A stretch of DNA of 64,000 nt from positions 1 through 64,000 of the forward strand of contig DASZME010000027.1 of the NCBI GenBank assembly GCA_035551995.1. The letters run 5' to 3'. Source of the DNA: RYN-428 sp035551995 (lineage in GTDB: Bacteria > Planctomycetota > Phycisphaerae > Tepidisphaerales > Tepidisphaeraceae). The notes beneath the pieces were generated by a model. That model was not told the DNA's origin and made no database searches. It worked only from the letters and a program-made list of their open reading frames with translations. Numbering within the stretch: position 1 is the stretch's first letter; the number at the start of each line of letters is the position of its first letter. Below, one piece after another: positions 46,081-54,504 of the stretch. The position numbers and the translations under genes are program-made.

Positions 46081-46449
46081 ATGACGGGATTCTTCGGAAT
46101 GCCGACCCGAGGCGGTAAGCTCACCATCGTGAATTGCCTCCTTTGGGCAATCATCACCCTGGGGGTGCGGGAGGATATGCCGGTTTTGATGTTACCGCTG
46201 TACGTCGCGGCGTGGCCGCTGGGGTTGCTCATTTTTGTAGCCCCAGTGGGTACACCTGACCTGGTATTGGTCGCGGTGTTGGTCGGAATCAATAGCTTGC
46301 TTTGGGGCTACGGCATTTCATGGCTGCAGTCTCTCACGATAGGACGCGGATCCAGGCCGGAAAGTGCGCGGCGAGGTTTCGAGGTCATTTCGTCAGTCGC
46401 TATCCATTCGCCCGCCGCCAGTGGAGGGAAGGTCGATCGGGAACCTTGA
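46081..46449 (+). CDS. Small hypothetical membrane protein
   Basis: A 122-residue frame with two to three hydrophobic segments (IVNCLLWAIITLG, VLMLPLYVAAWPLGLLIFV, LVLVAVLVGINSLLWGYGI) and a polar C-terminal tail. It follows sucC by 34 bases on the same strand. No Shine-Dalgarno is obvious and no family is recognised, but the hydrophobic pattern is that of a real membrane protein. Confidence 0.55.
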   Translation: MTGFFGMPTRGGKLTIVNCLLWAIITLGVREDMPVLMLPLYVAAWPLGLLIFVAPVGTPDLVLVAVLVGINSLLWGYGISWLQSLTIGRGSRPESARRGFEVISSVAIHSPAASGGKVDREP

Positions 46450-46527
46450 TTCTTAGCGGCAGGAGATCCGGAGACTACGAAAGGCCGTTCCCGTCTCGGC
46501 CCGCATGCGGTATGACTAAAGTTTCCC

Positions 46528-47004
46528 ATGGCAGAAGCAATCGAATCGCAACCTCTTGACTGCCCCTTCACCGGCCACGCGGTGATCGCCGGTTTCGGCG
46601 TTCCGGGGCGGGTGGTGGGTGAATTGCTCATCGCCCGCGAGATCAGCTACTGCGTCATCGAGTTAAACCCGCGCACCGTGGATCGATGCACCAACGTCGG
46701 GGTTCACATCATGGCCGGCGACGTGCGCGACGAGCAGACGCTCCGCCGGGCGGGGATCGCGCGGGCAACTCTTTTTGTTGTCGCGATTCCGAACGACGCC
46801 GCGGTGATCGAAGCCGTGGGACTGGCCCGGGCGATCAATCCGAAGGTGCGTATCATGGCGCGCTGCCACTACACGTCGGCGGGAATCGAAGCGCGCCGGC
46901 GCGGGGCGAACGAGGTGGTGGTGGAAGAGCAGGCCGTCGGCGAAGAATTCGTGCGGATGCTGGAACAGGGATCGATGTCGCCGCTGGCGTCGAGCGCGGG
47001 CTAG
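46528..47004 (+). CDS. TrkA-N domain NAD-binding protein
   Basis: A stand-alone RCK/TrkA-N regulatory domain. Seen: VIAGFGVPGRVVGELL (GxGxxG-type dinucleotide motif with P in place of the third position residue), CVIELNPRTVDRC (acidic residue at the end of beta 2), VHIMAGDVRDEQTL, and RATLFVVAIPNDAAVIEAVGLARAINP. At 158 residues it lacks the TrkA-C domain and any membrane channel part. In other bacteria such domains gate K+ channels or CPA2 antiporters; the partner here is not in the window. TATGACTAAAGT lies just before the start. Confidence 0.85.
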   Translation: MAEAIESQPLDCPFTGHAVIAGFGVPGRVVGELLIAREISYCVIELNPRTVDRCTNVGVHIMAGDVRDEQTLRRAGIARATLFVVAIPNDAAVIEAVGLARAINPKVRIMARCHYTSAGIEARRRGANEVVVEEQAVGEEFVRMLEQGSMSPLASSAG

Positions 47005-47034
47005 AGCACTTCTGATGTTGGTGAAGCGGCCTTC

Positions 47035-47079
47035 GGGTCGCGAAACACGCCCCGCAAGCGGGGCCGCTAAACGCAGAAA
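47035..47079. repeat. Palindromic element, GCCCCGCAAGCGGGGC core (copy 4)
   Basis: GGGTCGCGAAACACGCCCCG and the CGGGGCCGCTAAACGCAGAAA flank are almost identical to the copy at 26112-26156, including flanks. It follows the TrkA-N gene. Confidence 0.75.
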
Positions 47080-47137
47080 GGCGTCAGCAATCTGAAACTG
47101 TTCGAAGTGCAATGTTCAGTTGATTATCATAGCGACA

Positions 47138-47385
47138 TCTTTTACATCCCGGAGGGATGACATCCATTAGCCGGGGGGTTGAGCGCGGCGATAACCCCGG
47201 ATGTTGATCGGTCTTGCATCGACCCTGAAGGGGTCGCAGCGGTCGTCGTACGCGAGAACGCAGCAATCGTCCGCTTGCTGCGACCCCTCCAGGGTCGGCG
47301 GATATCCGCTAAAATACAGGTGGCGTCGCTGCGCTCTGCCCCGGCTAATCGCTGAAACCCCTTCGGGGTTTATGCAAAATGATTC
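47138..47385. repeat. Head-to-head 250-bp inverted element
   Basis: Two copies of one roughly 110-bp unit face each other. The left unit (about 47138-47242) and the complement of the right unit (about 47273-47385) share, in order, a CCCGnAGGGnnT-type hairpin, the block ATTAGCCGGGG, the block GAGCGCnGCG, a variable part, and GACCCTGnAGGGGTCGCAGC next to the centre. No protein is encoded. Known planctomycete and bacteroidete genomes contain similar elements with TTAGCCGGGG and GCTGCGCT blocks. It fills most of the 487-base gap after the TrkA-N gene. Confidence 0.75.
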
Positions 47386-47491
47386 GACCATTTCAATCTT
47401 CGTTCAACGCGCTAGTGTTATGCGTGCGGCTCATGCGGATCGAGAGCCGGTGCCAAATAACCTTCAGGAACGGTTCGCGCGACACTTTGGA

Positions 47492-48976
47492 TCAAAACTC
47501 AAATCGAAACTCGACCCGGCCGCCGTATCCAAGGCCTTCGCCCTCATTGAGGGCGACGAAAGAATCAAACTGTAAAACCGTGTGCTGGCCGAAGGCGTGT
47601 TGATAGCGCGCGCCCACGGCGGCGGCGCCGGGGGAATGCGGCGCCGTGCCTTCGCGGGCGCCAAGTTCGAGAACCAGTTGCTGCCTGCGGTCGGGATCGA
47701 GAAACTTCTGATAGCCCAGGGCGAAACCGACCGAGCGTTCGGGATCGCTGCTGAGGGCTGATCCGTAGCGGCCGATCGGTTGCTCGGCGAAGAGGATGCC
47801 AACCCGGCCGAGCGGTCCGCCGCGATCGGGTCCGCGGGCGGCGGAGGTGAAACGGTCGATGCCCCAGTAGGTGTCCAGATAAATTAAATTGTTGGAGCTC
47901 ATCGGGGTGTAGGACATCTCGCTGAAAAGCAGCACGCCATTCCCGACGGCGGATGAGCCGTTGCCGAACTCGGAGAATCGGCTGTTCGGACCGCCCGAAT
48001 CGTGGCCAATGGCTTTTGAGCCGAGCACGCGAAACGTGGTGTTAACCAAACCAAACCGCTGCACGGCACTGAGCCCCGCGTAAACGCCGTCGGGGCTTTG
48101 GCCGTGGCCGTCAACGTAAAACAGATCGAAATCCCATGTGCTGGGGCGAAAATCAGCGTTGATCAGGAGGCCAAGAAGAAGACGATCGCCGTGGTTGATG
48201 CCGTCGCCGCGGTTGATTTGGTCCCAGCCGTAGATGGCGGTAATCTGCGCGTTGGATCCGCCGCGGGGGAGGATGGTGTTGCGGGTGACGCCGATGGCGT
48301 CGATATCGTCGTCGAGGAGCAGGCCGTCCTGATAGAGCAACGGCTGACGGCCGACGCTGAAGCCGATGTCCCACGGTTTTGTGCCGTTGGGATCGAGCGC
48401 GGGGAAAATCTGGCCGAGGTCGCCCTCGAAGAAAAAGGTGGTGGGTTGGGCGACGAATTTATAGTTCCACCCGTCGGTTTCGTCCGGGGTGAATTGGTAG
48501 CCGGTGTATTTGGCCAGGGCCGGACGGGCGAAGGTGGCGTCATCGAAGGGACGAAAGCCGATCAGGATTCGCTCGGTGCCGGAGAGTTGGAGATTGCCGA
48601 GGATGTCGAGACGGTTGGCCCATTCGCTTCGAGGCCGGTCGGCGGAAGGGGCGGGTTCGGCCGGCGGAGTGTTGAAGGCTTGTATCGCGGTGTGATAGGT
48701 TCCAAAGACCGTGAAGTTAGGCATCCAGACGGCGCCGGTGGGGAGTTGGATGCCGCGTTGCAGCGGGCCTGCGCCGAAAAATTTATCGCCGATTTCGATC
48801 AGCGGGGCCGGGCGAGACGGGACCAGCGACGGATTCAATCCGAAATTCGAATCGTCCGGCTGATCCTGCGGCGAACGGTCGGTCGAAGGCTGCGCCGCCC
48901 GCGAGGCGGCGGCGGCGAATAGCGTGATCGCCAGGCCCGATGCCACTCTCACCGCGCCTGCGACTCGCTTGTGCAT
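47492..48976 (-). CDS. Outer-membrane beta-barrel protein (porin/alginate-export-like)
   Basis: Predicted outer-membrane barrel of 494 residues. Seen: a signal peptide (VASGLAITLFAAAASRA), a Pro/Ser/Asp-rich segment, then repeating amphipathic strands (ERILIGFRPFDDATF, FFFEGDLGQIFP, WDIGFSVGRQPLLYQDG, FRVLGSKAIG) and a C-terminal strand GGRVEFRFEF ending in phenylalanine, the usual BamA recognition signal. The VGRQPLLYQDGLLLDDDIDA segment resembles the GRQEL motif of alginate-export-type porins. It lies downstream of the multiheme cytochrome gene on the same strand, so the two may form a porin-cytochrome pair. Confidence 0.82.
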   Translation of the reverse strand: MHKRVAGAVRVASGLAITLFAAAASRAAQPSTDRSPQDQPDDSNFGLNPSLVPSRPAPLIEIGDKFFGAGPLQRGIQLPTGAVWMPNFTVFGTYHTAIQAFNTPPAEPAPSADRPRSEWANRLDILGNLQLSGTERILIGFRPFDDATFARPALAKYTGYQFTPDETDGWNYKFVAQPTTFFFEGDLGQIFPALDPNGTKPWDIGFSVGRQPLLYQDGLLLDDDIDAIGVTRNTILPRGGSNAQITAIYGWDQINRGDGINHGDRLLLGLLINADFRPSTWDFDLFYVDGHGQSPDGVYAGLSAVQRFGLVNTTFRVLGSKAIGHDSGGPNSRFSEFGNGSSAVGNGVLLFSEMSYTPMSSNNLIYLDTYWGIDRFTSAARGPDRGGPLGRVGILFAEQPIGRYGSALSSDPERSVGFALGYQKFLDPDRRQQLVLELGAREGTAPHSPGAAAVGARYQHAFGQHTVLQFDSFVALNEGEGLGYGGRVEFRFEF

Positions 48977-49260
48977 ACCTCATGCCCGCAAGATTCAATA
49001 CCCATTTGCGCAACGACCCGCCGCTTAGGCAAGACGCCTGCGCAACAAAAACGTTCAGGCCCGGTGCGCACCCTAACAATAAACTTGCGCGACTACGCGC
49101 TCTACTCCCTCGCCCGGTAATCAGTTAGAGGGATGGGGAGAGGGTTTTGAAACGATGCAAGTCGCAAAAAATCAAACCGTCAAAAAAACCCTCGCCCCGC
49201 CCTCACCCGGAATTCCGGGCGAAGGTATGGAAAGAAAAGCGCGTGATCGCGCAAGGTACG
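48977..49260. repeat. Intergenic repeats between cytochrome and barrel genes
   Basis: No gene. GGCAAGACGCCTGCGCAAC at 49028-49046 belongs to the group of sequences that translate as QDACAT. Two inverted copies of a CCCTCGCCCGG...GAGGGTTTT unit lie at about 49105-49150 and 49181-49225 and could pair. These are dispersed repeat types rather than coding DNA. Confidence 0.6.
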
Positions 49261-51177
49261 TTAATCTTTCAAATTCACGCGCTTTTCCCAAACCACCCGA
49301 TGCCCGGCCCGAAGACTTTCGACAATTTGCTTCTCGCTCAATTCAAAATCGAAACCGACCTTGCGCACCTCATGAACCAGATTCACCGGGACCATCGCGG
49401 TTTTCAACTGCACGATTGCCGTGTATGGACCGTTGCCGGTCAGTTCCAATGCAGTGACGTGATACGTCGCCCAGCGCTCGCCCAGCGGTTCGATGTTTTC
49501 CTTTTGCTTGCGGGCGCCGCTCGGGCGGCCTTGCAGGATCGACGACATGCGCTCCGGACGCAAAAACGGCAATGGGCTTGGCGAATAGTTCGTGCTCAAT
49601 ACCTGCTCGCGTTCCGAGCCGCGTTGCAGATGAACGAGGAAATGCCCCTGCAGCGAAAGAAGTTCATCATCCAGGGGCTCCTGGCCGCTGCGAACCAGCA
49701 TGGCCTGATGATCGCGAACGTCGCCGTCCGGATCGAGATCGCCCGATTCCTTGATGATCTTGCCGGTGGCGTCCTGGACGGAAACATGAACCCATACCAG
49801 CCGTTCGACGTCAAAACCCGTCGGCACGCCGTGGCCGTCGGTCCCGTTTTTTACTTGCACGGCGAACGTGATGCCGTCGCGGTCGGCTTTCTTGACGACA
49901 ATGTCGCCGAGCTTGTAGCCGTTGCGCTGAAGGATCATGCGGTTGCGCGACATTTCATCGAGCAGCTTTTGGTTTTCGTCGATGATTTTGCGCGCCTGGA
50001 TTCGATCCACGGCCGCCGCCCAGCGCGGCGGAAACATGGTTTGACCCGCCAGATTTTTTTCAAACGCCGGCGTTCCCCACCCCTGCTTCCAGCCGAATTT
50101 CATCCACTCGGGAATGGTCGCCAGCCCGTGAGACGCCGGGCCGTTGAGGGCGTGTTCGTCCTTGATTGCGCCGGGACGATGCGGGAAAAGCCACGGCGGA
50201 ACGACCGAATAATCCGGCCCGACGAACATATGATTGGCGAGCTTTCGGGGCGCGGTCTCGAAATCGCCCACCTTCGCCGCCGGGCCAAAGGCATAGTTGA
50301 TCCGGTCGAAGTTCGGATTGTCTTTCTCGGCGAGCCTGCGTCCGGGCTCCTTTCCCATGTGGCAATCCTGGCATTGCACGCCGGCCCTGGCCGCCGGAGA
50401 ATGCTTGTATTCGCTGAACGCTTCCTCCAGGCGAAACCCGTTAAACAGCGTCACGTCATGGCACGATCCGCAAAACGCCGACGTGGTGATGCGAAAAAAC
50501 TTGCGCGTCTGGCCATGCACCTTTTTTCCGGGCGTCGCCGGTTCCGTAACGAGGTCTTCCGACGCGATCGCTTTTTTTAATTCGCCGTTCCTCCCGGTGG
50601 GGCCATAGACCGGCTCGGTCAGTTCGCCTTCGGCCAACGGGAAACGCCCGCTGATTTTCCCCAGCGGCTCATTCAGGCGATGACAAACGACGCACGTAAC
50701 CCCCTCTCGCGAAACCGGATTCCGATCGACGTTGGACATGAACTCTTTTTCGCCGAGCGTCATGCCGACCTGCGTATGGCAGCGGATGCAGAAATCGCCG
50801 TTGGTGCCGTTGGTCCCTTTGTCGATGGTCGCCTGCATGGCGTTAAAAATCGGGCTGAGCTGGGCGTAAGAATGCTGCGAGACCGACCACTGGCGAAACT
50901 GGGTGGGATGGCATTTGCCGCACTGCATGGCCGAGGGAAATCGCGTTTCAACGAAAAGATTGGCATGGGCGTCATACGGATTGGACGCCGGTTGCACGGA
51001 GAGCGTGATCGGAGCAATGGGCGCGGCGGAAGAAGAGGAGGGACTTGATCGAGCGGACTCGGCGCTATTTCCATTTCCGCACCCGGCCAGCCACCCGGCA
51101 CACGCCGGCGCCATCGCGGCGAGAAAGACCGCGGCGATGCGCGGGAGCGTTCGGCGAGTGAATTTCAGCGATCTCAA
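49261..51177 (-). CDS. Pentaheme c-type cytochrome lipoprotein
   Basis: Exported multiheme cytochrome. Seen: a lipoprotein signal (AAVFLAAMAPACAGWLAGC), then five heme-binding CxxCH motifs: CGKCH (in a cytochrome c554-like QCGKCHPTQFRQWSVSQHS segment), CIRCH, CVVCH, CGSCH and CQDCH. The C-terminal 300 residues are heme-free and beta-rich. It starts at a TTG (51177): GGAGG lies six bases upstream (complement of 51184-51188), and longer frames lack a binding site. Electrons could pass across the outer membrane with the barrel protein encoded next. A 1.4-kb antisense frame on the plus strand is a shadow. Confidence 0.88.
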   Translation of the reverse strand: MRSLKFTRRTLPRIAAVFLAAMAPACAGWLAGCGNGNSAESARSSPSSSSAAPIAPITLSVQPASNPYDAHANLFVETRFPSAMQCGKCHPTQFRQWSVSQHSYAQLSPIFNAMQATIDKGTNGTNGDFCIRCHTQVGMTLGEKEFMSNVDRNPVSREGVTCVVCHRLNEPLGKISGRFPLAEGELTEPVYGPTGRNGELKKAIASEDLVTEPATPGKKVHGQTRKFFRITTSAFCGSCHDVTLFNGFRLEEAFSEYKHSPAARAGVQCQDCHMGKEPGRRLAEKDNPNFDRINYAFGPAAKVGDFETAPRKLANHMFVGPDYSVVPPWLFPHRPGAIKDEHALNGPASHGLATIPEWMKFGWKQGWGTPAFEKNLAGQTMFPPRWAAAVDRIQARKIIDENQKLLDEMSRNRMILQRNGYKLGDIVVKKADRDGITFAVQVKNGTDGHGVPTGFDVERLVWVHVSVQDATGKIIKESGDLDPDGDVRDHQAMLVRSGQEPLDDELLSLQGHFLVHLQRGSEREQVLSTNYSPSPLPFLRPERMSSILQGRPSGARKQKENIEPLGERWATYHVTALELTGNGPYTAIVQLKTAMVPVNLVHEVRKVGFDFELSEKQIVESLRAGHRVVWEKRVNLKD

Positions 51178-51188
51178 GCCGCGCCTCC
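51175..51188 (-). promoter_or_regulatory. Strong Shine-Dalgarno setting a TTG start
   Basis: GGAGG (complement of 51184-51188) six bases before TTG 51177-51175. It decides the start of the cytochrome gene, which otherwise has no acceptable ATG ahead of its lipoprotein signal. Confidence 0.7.
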
Positions 51189-51484
51189 GATTACTGACAT
51201 CATCCGCCGGTCCCGCACCGCCGCATTTTCTCCGTTGCTCCTGCGTGGCGCCAACGACATGAAGAGGCGAAATATACCACCGAATTACACGAAAACACAA
51301 CGTATTTCCGTGTTTTTGCCATCGCGCCGTTTGGGACGATCCACGGGCCTGAGGCTTTTTCGGGCCGTCAACCCTGCGATCTCATCGGGCCGTTTGAGGA
51401 AAGAGATAAGATGTGCGTTTTGTAGCGACATGTTCGTGTTGCCGTCTTGAATACGCCCCATAACTCGTGGATGATGCCGCCAAC

Positions 51485-52663
51485 ATGATTCAACCAGCCA
51501 ACACATTCGTCGCCCCAACCCGCGTTCTGCTTGGTCCGGGCCCCAGCGATGTTCCGCCGCGCGTTTTGGCGGCGCTGGCGATGCCGACCATCGGTCATCT
51601 CGATCCTGAATATCTTCGCGTGATGGACGAAACGCGCCGGATGCTCCGCGACGTTTTCCGAACCGCCAATGAGATGACCCTCGCCGCCTCCGGCACCGGC
51701 AGCGCCGGCATGGAAGCGGCCGTCGTCAATCTAATCGAACCCGGCGACGAAATGATCGTCTGCGTCAACGGCGTTTTCGGAACCCGCATGCGCGACGTCG
51801 CCCAGCGCTGCGGCGCCACGGTGCATAGCGTCGAAGCGGAATGGGGACAGACGATCGACCCGGCGGCGGTATCCGCGGCGCTCAAGGCACATCCGAAAAC
51901 CAAGGTGCTTGGCATCGTACACGCCGAGACATCAACCGGCGCCCACCAGCCTTTGCAAGAAATCTCGCAGCTCGTTCATGGCGCCGGGGCGCTGTTCCTG
52001 GTCGATACCGTCACGTCGCTGGGCGGGGTCGATCTTCGCGTGGACGACTGGAAGATCGACGCCTGTTACAGCGGCACGCAAAAATGTTTGTCGTGCCCGC
52101 CCGGCTTGTCGCCGATGACCTTTTCCTCAGACGCCATCGCGGCCATGGACAAGCGCAAGACCAAGGTGCAATCGTGGTATCTCGACGTGTCGATGCTTCG
52201 GCAATATTGGGGCGAGCAGCGCGTGTATCATCACACGGCGCCGATCAACATGAATTATGCCTTGCACGAAGCCCTGCGCGCGGTGCTCGAGGAAGGGCTG
52301 GACAAGCGCATCGCCCGCCACACGCTCAATCACCGCGCCCTGCGGGCCGGGCTGGACACGTTCGGGATGAAGTACGTGCCGAAAAATTCGCTGACGTCAT
52401 TAAACGCGGTGCACATTCCCGCCGGCGTAGAAGACGCGAAAGTCCGCCGGCGCCTGCTGAACGAATTCGGAATCGAGATCGGCGCCGGCCTGGGCCCGTT
52501 CAAAGGAAAAGCGTGGCGCATCGGATTGATGGGACATTCCAGCAGTGAGCGCAACGTGGTGCTGGTCCTGGCGGCATTGGAAACGATTCTGGCGGACGAG
52601 GCCGTTTCCTTCACCCCCGGCGCCGCCCTGACCGCCGCGGCCAAGGTCTATCAGACCTTGTAA
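51485..52663 (+). CDS. Class V aminotransferase (alanine-glyoxylate/serine-pyruvate type)
   Basis: PLP-dependent fold-type I aminotransferase. Seen: RVLLGPGPSDVPPRVLAAL at the N-terminus, GTGSAGMEAAVVNL, FLVDTVTSLGGVDLRVDDW (the aspartate that holds the pyridine nitrogen), and the Schiff-base lysine in CYSGTQKCLSCPPGL. At 392 residues it is complete. A GTG at 51467 is an alternative start. Its 3' end overlaps by 13 bases the truncated toxin gene on the other strand. Serine-glyoxylate, alanine-glyoxylate and aspartate forms are all possible. Confidence 0.93.
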   Translation: MIQPANTFVAPTRVLLGPGPSDVPPRVLAALAMPTIGHLDPEYLRVMDETRRMLRDVFRTANEMTLAASGTGSAGMEAAVVNLIEPGDEMIVCVNGVFGTRMRDVAQRCGATVHSVEAEWGQTIDPAAVSAALKAHPKTKVLGIVHAETSTGAHQPLQEISQLVHGAGALFLVDTVTSLGGVDLRVDDWKIDACYSGTQKCLSCPPGLSPMTFSSDAIAAMDKRKTKVQSWYLDVSMLRQYWGEQRVYHHTAPINMNYALHEALRAVLEEGLDKRIARHTLNHRALRAGLDTFGMKYVPKNSLTSLNAVHIPAGVEDAKVRRRLLNEFGIEIGAGLGPFKGKAWRIGLMGHSSSERNVVLVLAALETILADEAVSFTPGAALTAAAKVYQTL

Positions 52664-52746
52664 GGCGAAGGGTTCTCGTGAATATATCGAAATGAGTTAT
52701 GTAATTCGGTCTCGGCGGCAGGCGTCATCGAGATGGCGTATTTCAT
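52651..52746 (-). pseudogene. Truncated ParE/RelE-type toxin
   Basis: A 31-residue frame that begins MKYAISMTPAAETELHNS, the usual start of ParE-type toxins, but stops after FRYIHENPSPYKV. The family normally has 90-100 residues, so the catalytic beta strands are lost. Its ATG overlaps the antitoxin stop by one base (TGATG), the normal layout of such operons. The stop codon lies inside the antisense of the aminotransferase 3' end, which suggests that a deletion or rearrangement fused the toxin gene to that locus. It is too short for standard gene finders. Confidence 0.7.
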
Positions 52747-53036
52747 CACTCAAACTCGACGCCAACGCTGGCGGCAAGTTTCTTGAGAACATCGCGCGCC
52801 GGCTTCCCCTTCCCCTGTTTTGCTTCCGCCAGGCTTTTTTGCAAAACAGGCAACGTCTCGGACAATTCGGCCGCCTCCAGTAGTCTCTGATAAGCATCCG
52901 CGCTCTGAACCACGATTTCCGCATGGCCATTCACGGTCAGCACCTCCGGGTTTCCCGTTTCCTTTATCCGCTGAATATATTCTTTTGGCTTACGCGTGAA
53001 ATCGGTGACGGGATGAATTTCGCACAGATGAATCAT
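52746..53036 (-). CDS. Phd/YefM-family antitoxin
   Basis: Antitoxin of a type II toxin-antitoxin pair. Seen: IHLCEIHPVTDFTRKPKEYI, NPEVLTVNGHAEIVVQSADAY (the typical Phd DNA-binding fold) and a helical C-terminus that would wrap the toxin. At 96 residues it is complete. The ATG at 53036 fits the family; a longer frame reading upstream is not believed. The cognate toxin that starts within its stop codon is truncated, so this antitoxin is probably an orphan and may act in trans on other ParE-like toxins. Confidence 0.88.
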   Translation of the reverse strand: MIHLCEIHPVTDFTRKPKEYIQRIKETGNPEVLTVNGHAEIVVQSADAYQRLLEAAELSETLPVLQKSLAEAKQGKGKPARDVLKKLAASVGVEFE

Positions 53037-53097
53037 TGAAGTACCTCGCCGAACTTTTTTGTCGATTGTGATAGGTTGGCCGCGGGCAGCGATCAAA

Positions 53098-54483
53098 TCA
53101 CCGCCGCTGCTCGAGCGCGTCATCCAGAACTTTTCCGTCCACGTCTTTCATCGTGAACCCGAGCAGCGCCGCGACCGTCGGCGCCACGTCGGCGTTGCTG
53201 ATGACGCCGAGCTTCGCGCCTGCTTTCACTCCCGCGCCCCACGCGACGAATGTGGCGTGCATGCCGGGCTGGTTGGGATCGTGGCCATGCGTGCCGCGAA
53301 CTTCCGCCGACTTGGTCGTCACTGCAAGCTGGCCGGCCGACGTATCGCCAAACGAATAGCCGCTCCTGGCGAATAAAATGACGTCCGGCATATGTGGATC
53401 CTGCTTCGGCGTCGCCACCCCGTATCTGGCGAAATCCGCCGGCTTCAGGACGACGTCCACCCCTTCCACGTCCTTGAACAGCCCCGCCGCGCGATCGATC
53501 AGCGCGTCACGGTGGGCATCGTCCAGAACGTATATAAACGCGCAGCCGCCCTGGCTGACCGCCCAAATTTGGGCGCTGACGATTCGCGGGCCTTTGACAT
53601 CCAGCAGGCCCGCCTGATGCAGAATCACGTTCGGCAAAATCGCCTGGCGGATCGGAAAAAAACCGTGGTCGGAAACGATGACGATCGACGCCTTGCCCGG
53701 ATAAACCTTTCGCGCCTCATCCCAGACTTCGCGCACGCGCTGGTCGGCCTCCTTCACCGCGGCATACGCCTCGGGAGTTTGAGGGCCTTTGAGATGTTCG
53801 ATGTGATCGACGTTGATCAGATGCAACAGCGCCAGGTTGGGCCGATGGGTTTCGAGGATGAGATTGAAGATGCGGGTGTTGAGCTGATCGCGGAGATCGT
53901 AACGGCCGGCTTTATTCCACTCGCCGTAACGGGAGTAATCGATTCCCGCCGCCTTGCACTCGGCAAGCAACGCCGGCGTTCCGTATTTCTGAAACAATTC
54001 ATCCGTCGCCACGTCCGGCACGGTCCAATCGAGCGTCCTGGCGTTGCGCGTGGCCGGCCAGATCACCGCCGCCGTGGAAAGGCCGTTGGCCTTGGCGAGG
54101 TCGTAGATGGTCGGTGATTTGACGATTTGTTCTTTGTCGTAAATGGGATCGGTAATCAGCGTGACGACTTTGCCGGTGACCCTGTCGAAGTAATTGTTTC
54201 CGACGACGCCATGCCGTGCCGGCTGCACGCCGGTGACAAGCGTGGTGTGGTTGGGCCAGGTGACGGTGGGGACTGACGCCTTCATCATCCGCGCCCGCGC
54301 GCCCTCGGCGGCGAGTTGGCGAATGGTCGGCATCTGGGCGTTGGGATCGTCAAGATAATATTGAGCCAGCCCGTCGACGCTGATCATAATCACGGCGCGA
54401 TCCGGCATTCGATCGGCGGCTTGAACGCCGCCAACCGCTAAAATCAAAAACGCCGACAGTAAAAGCGCATGGAGCTTGTGCAT
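53098..54483 (-). CDS. Secreted alkaline phosphatase-superfamily phosphodiesterase
   Basis: Ectonucleotide pyrophosphatase/phosphodiesterase-like enzyme. Seen: a signal peptide (HALLLSAFLILAVGGVQA), first metal ligand in RAVIMISVDGLAQYYLD, nucleophile threonine in SVPTVTWPNHTTLVTGVQP, HLINVDHIEHLKGP, IVSDHGFFP and a distal GTHGHDPN with metal histidine. At 461 residues it is the usual length. GAGGGA precedes the chosen ATG. Substrates in the family range from nucleotides to phosphonate or sulfate esters and lipids. It follows the lactate permease gene by 21 bases on the same strand and is likely cotranscribed. Confidence 0.9.
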   Translation of the reverse strand: MHKLHALLLSAFLILAVGGVQAADRMPDRAVIMISVDGLAQYYLDDPNAQMPTIRQLAAEGARARMMKASVPTVTWPNHTTLVTGVQPARHGVVGNNYFDRVTGKVVTLITDPIYDKEQIVKSPTIYDLAKANGLSTAAVIWPATRNARTLDWTVPDVATDELFQKYGTPALLAECKAAGIDYSRYGEWNKAGRYDLRDQLNTRIFNLILETHRPNLALLHLINVDHIEHLKGPQTPEAYAAVKEADQRVREVWDEARKVYPGKASIVIVSDHGFFPIRQAILPNVILHQAGLLDVKGPRIVSAQIWAVSQGGCAFIYVLDDAHRDALIDRAAGLFKDVEGVDVVLKPADFARYGVATPKQDPHMPDVILFARSGYSFGDTSAGQLAVTTKSAEVRGTHGHDPNQPGMHATFVAWGAGVKAGAKLGVISNADVAPTVAALLGFTMKDVDGKVLDDALEQRR

Positions 54484-54504
54484 GAATCGGTCCCTCAAAA
54501 GAAA

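Noticed and set aside
46047..47004. sucD downstream of sucC
   Set aside because: The two following genes are a small membrane protein and a TrkA-N protein. Neither has the SucD phosphohistidine or CoA-binding motifs.
49147..50580. 477-codon plus-strand frame opposite the cytochrome gene
   Set aside because: Antisense to five CxxCH motifs of a clear cytochrome; Arg/Ala/His-rich shadow translation.
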